Origin: an uncultured Veillonella sp.
GTDB taxonomy: Bacteria > Bacillota > Negativicutes > Veillonellales > Veillonellaceae
DNA: 10,592 nucleotides
Reading direction: 5' to 3'
NCBI GenBank assembly: GCA_900550455.1
Contig: URSE01000037.1
Coordinates: 1 to 10,592 of the forward strand
The notes beneath the pieces were generated by a model. It saw only the letters and a list, made by a program, of their open reading frames with translations. It searched no databases and was not told where the DNA came from. Position numbers and translations under genes: made by a program. Within the stretch, counting starts at the first letter, position 1. Each line of letters starts with the position of its first letter. Below are positions 1 through 6,333 of this stretch, in pieces.

Positions 1-46
1 ACAAGAGAGTTTGTAATTCTTTCTACCCATCATGATTTATATTATT

Positions 47-60
47 CGAACATATGTTTG
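47..60. promoter_or_regulatory. LexA/DinR operator (SOS box)
   Basis: The 14-mer CGAACATATGTTTG matches the Bacillota LexA consensus CGAAC-4N-GTTYG/C at all key positions and is an almost perfect palindrome: five of its seven outer-to-inner pairs include the invariant GAAC/GTT core, and only the pair next to the outer end departs from symmetry. It overlaps the first three bases of the -35 hexamer at 58-63, so bound LexA would block RNA polymerase. It lies 53 nt upstream of the polymerase start codon. Damage-induced self-cleavage of LexA would therefore derepress the polymerase-YolD operon. The match is seen directly; binding is inferred from the well-known consensus and from the SOS-related nature of the genes behind it. 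Confidence 0.9.
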
Positions 61-86
61 AATTAATTGGGAGCTTTTGTTATACT
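58..86 (+). promoter_or_regulatory. Sigma-A type promoter of the polymerase-YolD operon
   Basis: TTGAAT at 58-63 and TATACT at 81-86 are separated by exactly 17 nt, and TG at 78-79 gives an extended -10 element. Transcription would start near position 93, leaving a leader of about 20 nt that consists mainly of the ribosome-binding site. The -35 overlaps the LexA box, which fits a strong promoter kept silent until DNA damage. Confidence 0.8.
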
Positions 87-112
87 GAACGTAGATATAA
101 GGAGGTGATAGG

Positions 113-1396
113 GTGGCTTTTGGGAATAGGAAGCGCATGTACATGTGTATTGATTTAAAATCCTTTTATGCATCTGTTGAATGTGCTGATTTAGGTGTAG
201 ATCCCTTTAGTACGCCCTTGGTGGTAGCAGACCGGTCACGGGGCAAGGGGGCTATTACATTAGCTATATCGCCGGCCCTTAAAAAGATGGGGGTAAAGAA
301 TCGGGTTCGGCTCTTTCAGATTCCTTCTCATATTGAGTACATTACGGTCAAGCCTCATATGAAGCGTTATATGGAAGCCTCTGCTCAAATTTATGGAATC
401 TTACTCGATTATATTTCTCCTGATGATATCCACGTCTATTCCATTGATGAATACTTTATCGACATCACCCCCTATCAGGGGCTCTATAAAAAGAGTCCTC
501 GCCGTTTAGCCCAGCTTCTCTTAGATGCTATCTTACAAACCACTCATATTTATGCCACCGTTGGGATAGGGACTAACCTTTTCTTGGCTAAAATTGCCCT
601 GGATGTATTAGCCAAACAGGCTCCCGATTTTATTGGTTATTTAGATGAAGGCTTATTTAGAGAGCAGATTTGGCACCATAGGCCTCTTACGGATATATGG
701 CAGATTGGCCCTGGTATTGCTAATCGCTTGCGTAAATATGAGGTTCATGATCTCTATGGGATTACTCAGTTGCCAGAGGCCAAGCTATATAAGGAGTTTG
801 GCGTTGATGCGGAACTCTTGATTGATCATGCCTGGGGGCGAGAATCCTGTACGATAGCGGATATTCATGCTTATCGTCCAGCTAAGCACTCCCTGTCGCA
901 AAGTCAGATACTCTTGCGGGATTATAGGCCAGACCAGGCTCGTTTACCCCTACGTGAAATGGTAGAGGCTTTGACCTTAGAGCTATTACAAATTAAGGCT
1001 GTCACCAAGTGTGTCCAGGTTCGGATTGGCTATGCCTCGGATGAGTTACGATCTACGGGGGGGGCACGAACCCTAGGGACTTATACGGATTCCTTCCAAA
1101 CCTTACTGTCCATTATCATGGCCCTCTTCGATAAACACCTCAGGCCTAATGAGGATATACGTCGCCTAGGGGTTACTTTCGAAGATTTAGTTAATAAGGA
1201 GGCCGTACCTAGGCAGGGAGACCTCTTTGTCCCTAATAAAGACCAGGAGGAACAGAAGGAGGAGGATATTCAAAAGACCCTATTATCGATTAAGGGCCGC
1301 TTTGGAAAGAATGCCATCCTTCGGGCTTCTAGTTTAGAGGAAGATGGAACTATTCGCTATCGGAATACCTTGGTAGGGGGCCATAACGGGGAATAA
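113..1396 (+). CDS. Y-family translesion DNA polymerase (UvrX/YqjW/UmuC type)
   Basis: This 427-residue protein is a lesion-bypass polymerase, which copies damaged templates with low fidelity after SOS induction. The palm carries the expected metal-binding acids: D14 in the N-terminal IDLKSFYASVE motif and D112-E113 in the SIDEYF motif. Y19 occupies the steric-gate position that excludes ribonucleotides. A helix-hairpin-helix segment, IGPGIANRL, follows around residues 200-208, and the little-finger domain occupies the C-terminal part. QGDLF at 368-372 resembles the beta-clamp-binding consensus. Length is close to B. subtilis UvrX and YqjW (a little over 410 residues), and the YolD-family neighbour favours that subgroup over DinB (Pol IV). 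The GTG start is supported by AAGGAGGTGA at 99-108, with 7 nt between GGAGG and the start. An eight-G run at 1057-1064 is a possible slippage site. No UmuD-like gene is present. Family assignment is strong; the exact subgroup name is inferred. Confidence 0.95.
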   Translation: MAFGNRKRMYMCIDLKSFYASVECADLGVDPFSTPLVVADRSRGKGAITLAISPALKKMGVKNRVRLFQIPSHIEYITVKPHMKRYMEASAQIYGILLDYISPDDIHVYSIDEYFIDITPYQGLYKKSPRRLAQLLLDAILQTTHIYATVGIGTNLFLAKIALDVLAKQAPDFIGYLDEGLFREQIWHHRPLTDIWQIGPGIANRLRKYEVHDLYGITQLPEAKLYKEFGVDAELLIDHAWGRESCTIADIHAYRPAKHSLSQSQILLRDYRPDQARLPLREMVEALTLELLQIKAVTKCVQVRIGYASDELRSTGGARTLGTYTDSFQTLLSIIMALFDKHLRPNEDIRRLGVTFEDLVNKEAVPRQGDLFVPNKDQEEQKEEDIQKTLLSIKGRFGKNAILRASSLEEDGTIRYRNTLVGGHNGE

Positions 1397-1448
1397 AGAG
1401 GCTTTCGGTTAGGGATTGGATGGTTTTTGCTTAGGACTAGGAGGCATA

Positions 1449-1790
1449 ATGAAGGGAAAAATGTCACGCTTACAAAGGGCTAAACAGTTCATACCCTTTG
1501 CCGCCCTTAAAGGCTTTGACTCTTTATTAGCGGTGGTAGCTCGTCATAAAGAAGAACCACTTGAACTGTCAGAGGATCAAGTAGAGGCCTTAGATCGATC
1601 ATTGCGATCCTTGACCTGTGGCGATTGGGTCCGGGTGACCTTCTATGATCGGGGTACCTATAGAAGTGAAGAAGGTCCTCTTACCATGGTGAGTAAGAGC
1701 CTACAGCTCCTTTCTGTTTCTGATAGGGTCATTCCTTTTAGAGACTTAAAGGATATAGGATGGTTGCCAATAAAAAAGTCGAGGCCCTAG
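1449..1790 (+). CDS. YolD-family protein, polymerase partner
   Basis: This 113-residue protein has the N-terminal signature of YolD-like proteins from anaerobic Bacillota, RAKQFIPFAALKGFD at about residues 9-23, followed by a basic and acidic helical stretch and a beta-rich C-terminal half (GDWVRVTFYDRGTY, then a VIPFRDLKDIGW ending). YolD-family genes typically sit directly behind UvrX/YqjW-type polymerases. They have been proposed to be functional stand-ins for UmuD, but their biochemical role is not settled. The ATG is preceded by AGGAGG at 1439-1444, with a rather short 4-nt gap. A TTG at 1416 in the same frame lacks a site and would add residues that do not look conserved. The gene is 52 nt behind the polymerase with no visible promoter between them, so co-transcription from the LexA-controlled promoter is likely. 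Its last codons form the left arm of the terminator and its TAG lies in the loop. Confidence 0.88.
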   Translation: MKGKMSRLQRAKQFIPFAALKGFDSLLAVVARHKEEPLELSEDQVEALDRSLRSLTCGDWVRVTFYDRGTYRSEEGPLTMVSKSLQLLSVSDRVIPFRDLKDIGWLPIKKSRP

Positions 1791-1810
1791 GGTCTCGACT
1801 TTTTTATTGG
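1767..1810. terminator. Bidirectional intrinsic terminator overlapping the YolD stop codon
   Basis: Two perfectly complementary 17-nt arms (1767-1783 and 1794-1810; left arm CCAATAAAAAAGTCGAG) are extended inward by a G-U and two G-C pairs to a 4-nt CTAG loop. An A6 run on the left and a T6 run on the right provide a U-tract in both directions. It can stop the polymerase-YolD transcript from the left and the exported-protein transcript, which ends at 1847, from the right. The YolD stop codon TAG occupies 1788-1790. Confidence 0.92.
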
Positions 1811-1846
1811 ATTTATTGGAAAGATTTCTTTCAAGGAATTCTTTTA

Positions 1847-2512
1847 TTATTTACTAGCATTAGCCATAGCTGCTGCATAGGTAGCAGAATTCATAGGCTT
1901 GTTATTGGCGTTTTTAGGATCTTGAATGATGGCTTTAAGGTCCGTATCGTAGTTAGGGTTTACAGAGATAGCTGTTGCCCTTTGTGCGCTAGGCGCCGCT
2001 TGGTTAGCAGGAGTAGATTGTGGTATAGCCACGCGTGATGCTGTAGGAAGGGCTGCTTCTTCAGCACTAGCATAACGAGCCGGACTAGTAGATTGGTTAT
2101 CTCCTTCTAGGACAATTACATTGCCTTGTACAGAGAGAACTTTACGACCTTGGTAGTAGCCAGTTTTAGCTGCTTCTTGTGCTTCTGGGGAGATAGCACC
2201 TTTCTTGCCTGTCTGCATAGGTTGTTGGCCCATGATAATAGAAGCACTAGTTGCTGTTTTATAATCCGTAGTGGTTACTAATCCAGGGGCTGGGGTGCCA
2301 TTTTGGATATAGTCAGGGCCAGGTACGGAAGCGCCTGCCTCGAGGGCTTTAGCAGAGGCTGCATAGCGGTCGTGGTTGGCTTGGATTTCTTCTTGTAAGG
2401 CAATCAAGCTAGCAGGTTTATTGACAGTTTTCTTGGCGCCTACGAATGGGGCGGAAATAGCTAAGCTTGTAATGGTTGCAGCAGCAAGGACTGTTAAGAT
2501 TTTTTTATTCAT
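1847..2512 (-). CDS. Exported alanine-rich protein of unknown function
   Basis: I do not recognise a family for this 221-residue protein. The N-terminus is a classical Sec signal peptide: basic NKK, a hydrophobic core from I5 to about A21, and a likely signal peptidase I site after V24-G25-A26. There is no cysteine, so it is neither a lipoprotein nor disulphide-bonded. The mature part, about 195 residues, begins with a probable amphipathic helix (35-59). It continues through Gly/Pro-rich turns (60-80), a short beta-like stretch KVLSVQGNVIVLEGD (124-138), a long Ala/Ser/Thr/Pro/Gln linker (140-184), and a C-terminal helical tail ending in AMANASK. No transmembrane segment follows the signal and no wall-anchor motif is visible. 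The ATG at 2512 is favoured over one five codons upstream because GGAGG lies 5 nt before it (complement of 2518-2522). It is convergent with YolD and divergent from addB, and is probably transcribed alone. It could be secreted, surface-associated or periplasmic. Confidence 0.8.
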   Translation of the reverse strand: MNKKILTVLAAATITSLAISAPFVGAKKTVNKPASLIALQEEIQANHDRYAASAKALEAGASVPGPDYIQNGTPAPGLVTTTDYKTATSASIIMGQQPMQTGKKGAISPEAQEAAKTGYYQGRKVLSVQGNVIVLEGDNQSTSPARYASAEEAALPTASRVAIPQSTPANQAAPSAQRATAISVNPNYDTDLKAIIQDPKNANNKPMNSATYAAAMANASK

Positions 2513-2548
2513 AATAACCTCCGTCATTAATCTATCATGTTCTGCCTC

Positions 2549-2563
2549 AAGTATATCATACTT
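2549..2563. promoter_or_regulatory. Inverted repeat over the leftward promoter, possible operator
   Basis: AAGTAT and ATACTT are perfect 6-bp arms around a 3-bp ATC centre. The element covers the complete extended -10 of the leftward promoter and lies about 27 bp upstream of the rightward TATAAT box. A dimeric regulator bound here could repress the exported-protein gene and possibly affect addB. The arms are short and AT-rich, so chance is possible; the regulator, if any, is unknown. Confidence 0.3.
2550..2558 (-). promoter_or_regulatory. Extended -10 promoter of the exported-protein gene
   Basis: Read on the minus strand, the bases TGATATACT give an extended -10 (TG, one base, TATACT) with the TATACT at 2555-2550. 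Transcription would begin near 2543, giving a leader of about 30 nt before the ATG at 2512. No convincing -35 hexamer lies 16-18 nt upstream, which is tolerated in extended -10 promoters. Confidence 0.55.
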
Positions 2564-2589
2564 AAGGTGTTAACTAGGCCCTTTAGGGG

Positions 2590-2595
2590 TATAAT
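2590..2595 (+). promoter_or_regulatory. Candidate -10 box for the addBA operon
   Basis: A consensus TATAAT lies 51 nt upstream of the addB ATG. The best-placed upstream hexamer, TGTTAA at 2568-2573 with a 16-nt spacer, is a poor -35, and there is no extended -10 TG. It is the most likely promoter for addB-addA because no other consensus -10 occurs between the divergent genes. An AT-rich stretch at 2607-2618 is a weaker alternative. No LexA box is visible in this region. Confidence 0.45.
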
Positions 2596-2646
2596 AGGGA
2601 GTAAGTTTATATAAATTTTAGCTTTAACTAGGAAAGGGATGGACCT

Positions 2647-5600
2647 ATGAGTCAGGTTGAGGATAGAGTCATAGAAGCATATATAGGCCCTGCAGGGACT
2701 GGCAAGACCCAGGCTGCCTATGAGTGGATTAAGAAAACCTTGGAGGCTCATCCAGGGGAGACTCTTATCCTCTTGGTACCTGATGCAGCTACCTATAAGG
2801 CAGAACGGGATTTAGCAACCTATATGGGGGGCGGCTTCTCTTCCGTACGGGTTGTGGGATTTAGTCGCTTGGCTTATCAGATCTATCAATCCCTAGGGGC
2901 TCGTGCGGTCAGAGAGGAAGGCCTGTCTAAGGTGGGCCGCAACCTTCTTCTTCGCCTAGCTATGAAACGCAGCCAGCAGGAGGCACATCTCTTGAATCAA
3001 GCCTTAAAGCAGGCTCAGTTTTCCGATGTGTTGGGGTCCTTTGTGACCGAATGTAAGTCCTTTAAGGTGGATCCAGCAGATCTGCGGGCTAGTGCTGATA
3101 AGGTTCAAGATCCTAATTTAGGAGACAAGCTAAAAGAATTAGCTAGCCTAATGGAGGCTTATGATGGTCTAGTTAAGGAGGCAAATTTAGATGATCGGGA
3201 GGGTCTTGAAGTCCTCATAGAGGTCCTTAAGGATTCTCCCCTCTTGACCAAGACTCACGTGGTCATCGATGGCTTCCATTGGTTTACCCCCCTTCAGTAT
3301 GAACTAATTTATAACCTAGTAAAGCAGGCTCAGCGGACCTTAATCACCATAACCCTTCCTAGTGATGCTAAGGAAATTGCTTATCAATCTACGCCAGGAG
3401 CCCTTTTTAGCCGCCCGTATGAGGTTTATACGACTCTTAAAGGAACGTATGGGCAGGCCCTTAAGGTTACCTTTTTCAAGAATTTCCATCGCTATAGTGG
3501 TGATCATTCTACCAAGAGGGATACATTAGGACCTATATCGCCTTTGGAAGATTTGATGGCAGGCTTCTTTGGTCGCCCTCAAGTAGTCAGCGCATGGGGT
3601 GCTGATGATAAGAAGGACAAAAGTCCTAGAAATCTAGAAAAAGAAAGGGGTCGTATCCCCATCATAGCAGCCTATAACAGGGAACGTGAAGCGGATGAGG
3701 TAGTTCGTCGTATCCTGGCCTTAGTAGAGGAAAAGGGGGCTCGTTATCGCGATTGCATGATTGTACTCAGGGATTCTGAGACCTATGGAGACATCCTGGA
3801 AAAAGCCTTCCAAACCTATGACGTGCCCTATTTTATAGACCAACAAAAACCTATGCGGACGCATCCCTTGGCGGATATGATGACAGCTCTTTTGGAGGTA
3901 GTCCGCTATAATTATAATAATGATGCTATTTTCCGCTTACTCAAGACCGACCTAGTGCCTGTAGGTTCTGATTTGGACCTAGAGGAAGCTCGCTTCCGGG
4001 TGGATCAGTTAGAAAATTATTGCCTGGAATTTGGTGTCCATCACTACAAGTGGGATATGCCTAGTTGGCCATGGATGGTTAAGGGCCCTGATGGAAAGGC
4101 CTATAGTGACCTAGAAGAGGATCGCCATAAACAAGTGAATGAAACCCATAGGGCCATTATGGACTGGTTGGAGGATTGGTTCGACTTTGCATCTAAGGTG
4201 GGTGGTCATACCGGCCGTGAATGGGCTCAAGAAATCTATGGAGTGTTAGACCGCCTTGGGGTAGCTGAGACTCTCTACAGGTGGGCTCAGGAGGCCGATG
4301 AGGCTGGACAGCTTGTAGAAAAGGCTAGCCATGAACAGATGTATAGCCAGGTCATGAACTTCCTCGATCAATTGGCTAGGGTAGGTGGCGACCAGTTCTT
4401 ATCTCTGGATGAGTTGGCTCTTCTCTTGGAGGAAGGCTTGGAGGATATGAACTACTCCATGGTGCCACCTAGTCTAGACCATGTCTTGGTGACGACCGTA
4501 GAACGGGGCTATACGCAAGAGCGTAAGCACGTTTTTGTTATGGGCCTCAATGATGGCCTCTTTCCCCGTAAGATGGGGGATGAAGGCCTTATCAAGGATC
4601 GGGAACGAGCGGCTTTAACAGAAGTGGGCCTTAACCTCGCTGGTGGCGCCTTGGCCCAGGCCTTTAATGAAAATTTCCTCTTTTACCTAGCCTGCTCTCG
4701 GGCCCAAGAGTCCTTGACCTTGTCCTATGCTAACCTATCCGGTGAAGGAGAGGCGGCTGAACCGGCCTTGGTTATTAAACGACTTATAGACTTAGGTTAT
4801 GCAGCGGATCCTTATGTTGTGGGCTTAACCTTGCCGATGAGTCAGGATGGAGAAGGGGACTCCTATGAGGGACGGCCAGAATTTTCCTATATGTGGAATC
4901 CGCGTCAGGCCCTTAGTCTCCTATCAAGTCGCTGGGGAGAATTGGTGGATGGACAGACTCTATCTAGCCCTTGGTGGGCCCTTTTTGACTGGGCTATGGG
5001 AAATCCTACTTATCGATTGCGCTTGATAGAAATTAGCCGAGGTCTATTTGATACTAAGGATGTGGTAGAGGGTCTCTTCCTATTCAATAATTACATGACC
5101 GGATCGGTGACCCGTCTCGAAAAGTACCAGGCCTGTCCTTTTAAATTCTATGCTGAATACGGCCTTAAATTAAAAGCCCGTAAGGTGGCTAGTTATGGGG
5201 CTCCTGAAATTGGGACCCTCCTTCATGACCACCTAAAAACCTTAGGTGACCAGCTCCTCAAAGAGGGGAAAGATTGGCGTGATCTTAGCCCAGAGGAGCT
5301 TCACAAGCGCTGCCAAGCAGTAGCTAAAGAGGGCATGGACCAGTCCCTCTTGGGCTATTCTGACCTAGGCGAAGACGACCGCCTAGATGGCCAAGAGGGG
5401 GCCCTTGAAAGCCCTCATGACGCCTCTGATGCGGCCTATAATAAGGCTCGGTATGATCGCTTAGTCAAAACCTTAGAAGCTACTGTAAGACGTCTGGTCG
5501 ATTGGTCTTCTAAGAGTGAATTCTCTATGGATGCCCTGGAAAAATCCTTTGGCATGGCGGGAGGCTGGCCGTCTGTAGATATAGATTTAGGCCTTGGTAA

Positions 5601-6333
5601 GAAGGGGGCTAAAATCAAACTCCAAGGGCAAATTGACCGCATCGATACATGGAAAAATGGCGATGCTACATACGGACTCATCGTGGACTATAAGACCGGT
5701 AAGGCTACGATTTCCGGAGGCGAGCTCTATTATGGCCTCAAGCTTCAATTGTTGACTTACTGGATGGCCTATACCCGTGTTAAGGGAAATGAGGGGATTA
5801 TTCCGGCGGGCACCATTTATACGCCTGTGAAGAATGCTAAACTATCGGTTAGTCGCCCTCTTTCAAAGGTCCAAGCCATTAAGGAATTTGAATCGGCCGA
5901 TGTGTATAGGAATTTCGGTTATTTTAGTAATTCCCCCGATGTTCTCATAAATATGGATGACCTCGAGATTAATAATAAGGCGGGCCACTATGTGCCAGTG
6001 CGCCTTACTAAAAATGGAATCAATGGGCAAGACCGATGGAAGACTAAGAGCCTAGGCGACTATCAAGTCATGACCTCCTACGTAGCCCACAAGATGGGGG
6101 AAATTGGTCAAGGTATTGGCCGTGGGGATTTTGCTATTCGCCCTTATATGTATAAGAAAGCCAATGCTTGTTCCTATTGTGATTACAAGACGGTATGCCG
6201 CTTTGAATCCAGCCGCAACCGCTATAACTATTTGGATTCTCTTACAGAAGATCAGGCTCTGGGTAAGATGAGGGCCGACTTAGGTATAGAAGGAGTAGAA
6301 GGAGGTGAAGGAGGTGAAGATAATGGCAACTAA
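2647..6333 (+). CDS. addB: ATP-dependent helicase/nuclease subunit B (AddB)
   Basis: AddB is one subunit of the AddAB (RexAB) complex, which unwinds and trims double-strand ends to make 3' tails for RecA. In B. subtilis, AddB recognises Chi and its nuclease cuts the 5'-ended strand. This 1228-residue protein (B. subtilis: 1166) has a Walker A motif GPAGTGKT at 14-21. The helicase-like region includes TTVERGYTQ...GLNDGLFP at about 615-640 and ACSRA near 681. The C-terminal nuclease shows H860, D997, D1014-Y1015-K1016 and Q1034...Y1038. C830 plus C1175, C1178 and C1184 (CxxCx5C) match the spacing of the 4Fe-4S cluster that clamps the nuclease domain in AddB, so both enzymatic and structural elements look intact. 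The start ATG is preceded by a modest GGAAAGGGATGG site. It is the first gene of the addB-addA operon; its final 11 nt overlap addA and its tail is a Gly-Glu repeat. Confidence 0.97.
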   Translation: MSQVEDRVIEAYIGPAGTGKTQAAYEWIKKTLEAHPGETLILLVPDAATYKAERDLATYMGGGFSSVRVVGFSRLAYQIYQSLGARAVREEGLSKVGRNLLLRLAMKRSQQEAHLLNQALKQAQFSDVLGSFVTECKSFKVDPADLRASADKVQDPNLGDKLKELASLMEAYDGLVKEANLDDREGLEVLIEVLKDSPLLTKTHVVIDGFHWFTPLQYELIYNLVKQAQRTLITITLPSDAKEIAYQSTPGALFSRPYEVYTTLKGTYGQALKVTFFKNFHRYSGDHSTKRDTLGPISPLEDLMAGFFGRPQVVSAWGADDKKDKSPRNLEKERGRIPIIAAYNREREADEVVRRILALVEEKGARYRDCMIVLRDSETYGDILEKAFQTYDVPYFIDQQKPMRTHPLADMMTALLEVVRYNYNNDAIFRLLKTDLVPVGSDLDLEEARFRVDQLENYCLEFGVHHYKWDMPSWPWMVKGPDGKAYSDLEEDRHKQVNETHRAIMDWLEDWFDFASKVGGHTGREWAQEIYGVLDRLGVAETLYRWAQEADEAGQLVEKASHEQMYSQVMNFLDQLARVGGDQFLSLDELALLLEEGLEDMNYSMVPPSLDHVLVTTVERGYTQERKHVFVMGLNDGLFPRKMGDEGLIKDRERAALTEVGLNLAGGALAQAFNENFLFYLACSRAQESLTLSYANLSGEGEAAEPALVIKRLIDLGYAADPYVVGLTLPMSQDGEGDSYEGRPEFSYMWNPRQALSLLSSRWGELVDGQTLSSPWWALFDWAMGNPTYRLRLIEISRGLFDTKDVVEGLFLFNNYMTGSVTRLEKYQACPFKFYAEYGLKLKARKVASYGAPEIGTLLHDHLKTLGDQLLKEGKDWRDLSPEELHKRCQAVAKEGMDQSLLGYSDLGEDDRLDGQEGALESPHDASDAAYNKARYDRLVKTLEATVRRLVDWSSKSEFSMDALEKSFGMAGGWPSVDIDLGLGKKGAKIKLQGQIDRIDTWKNGDATYGLIVDYKTGKATISGGELYYGLKLQLLTYWMAYTRVKGNEGIIPAGTIYTPVKNAKLSVSRPLSKVQAIKEFESADVYRNFGYFSNSPDVLINMDDLEINNKAGHYVPVRLTKNGINGQDRWKTKSLGDYQVMTSYVAHKMGEIGQGIGRGDFAIRPYMYKKANACSYCDYKTVCRFESSRNRYNYLDSLTEDQALGKMRADLGIEGVEGGEGGEDNGN
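6286..6321 (+). repeat. Nine-nucleotide tandem repeat carrying serial Shine-Dalgarno sequences
   Basis: Four 9-nt units follow one another in frame at the end of addB: ATAGAAGGA, GTAGAAGGA, GGTGAAGGA and GGTGAAGAT. They encode an acidic Gly-Glu tail (IEGVEGGEGGED). Because each unit contributes AAGGAG(G), three ribosome-binding sequences appear at 6290, 6299 and 6308. Each is followed at a good distance by a possible addA start: GTG 6305, GTG 6314 and ATG 6323. Gain or loss of a unit would keep both reading frames. Confidence 0.75.

Noticed and set aside
1416..1448. Upstream in-frame TTG start for the YolD gene
   Set aside because: No ribosome-binding site precedes TTG 1416, whereas AGGAGG precedes ATG 1449, and the added residues do not resemble the family N-terminus.
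1760..2038. Plus-strand open frame of 92 residues
   Set aside because: It runs through the terminator and antisense to the exported-protein gene, with no ribosome-binding site and an unlikely Cys/Arg-rich composition.
2513..2527. ATG five codons upstream of the exported-protein start
   Set aside because: Using it would place the GGAGG site inside the gene and put acidic MTEVI ahead of a typical MNKK signal peptide.
2536..2545. Possible LexA half-site (GTTC) near addB
   Set aside because: Only one half is present; no GAAC partner occurs at the proper spacing, so an SOS box for addBA is not supported.
2639..2650. Three-codon minimal open frame (ATG GAC CTA TGA) overlapping the addB start as ATGA
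   Set aside because: It looks like a possible leader or coupling device, but it has no distinct ribosome-binding site and such short frames are common by chance.
5436..5681. Minus-strand open frame within addB (and similar frames at 6617-6817, 7046-7285, 7628-7852, 8620-8835 and 9641-9826)
   Set aside because: They lie antisense to conserved coding regions of addB and addA and have no ribosome-binding site or recognisable motif.
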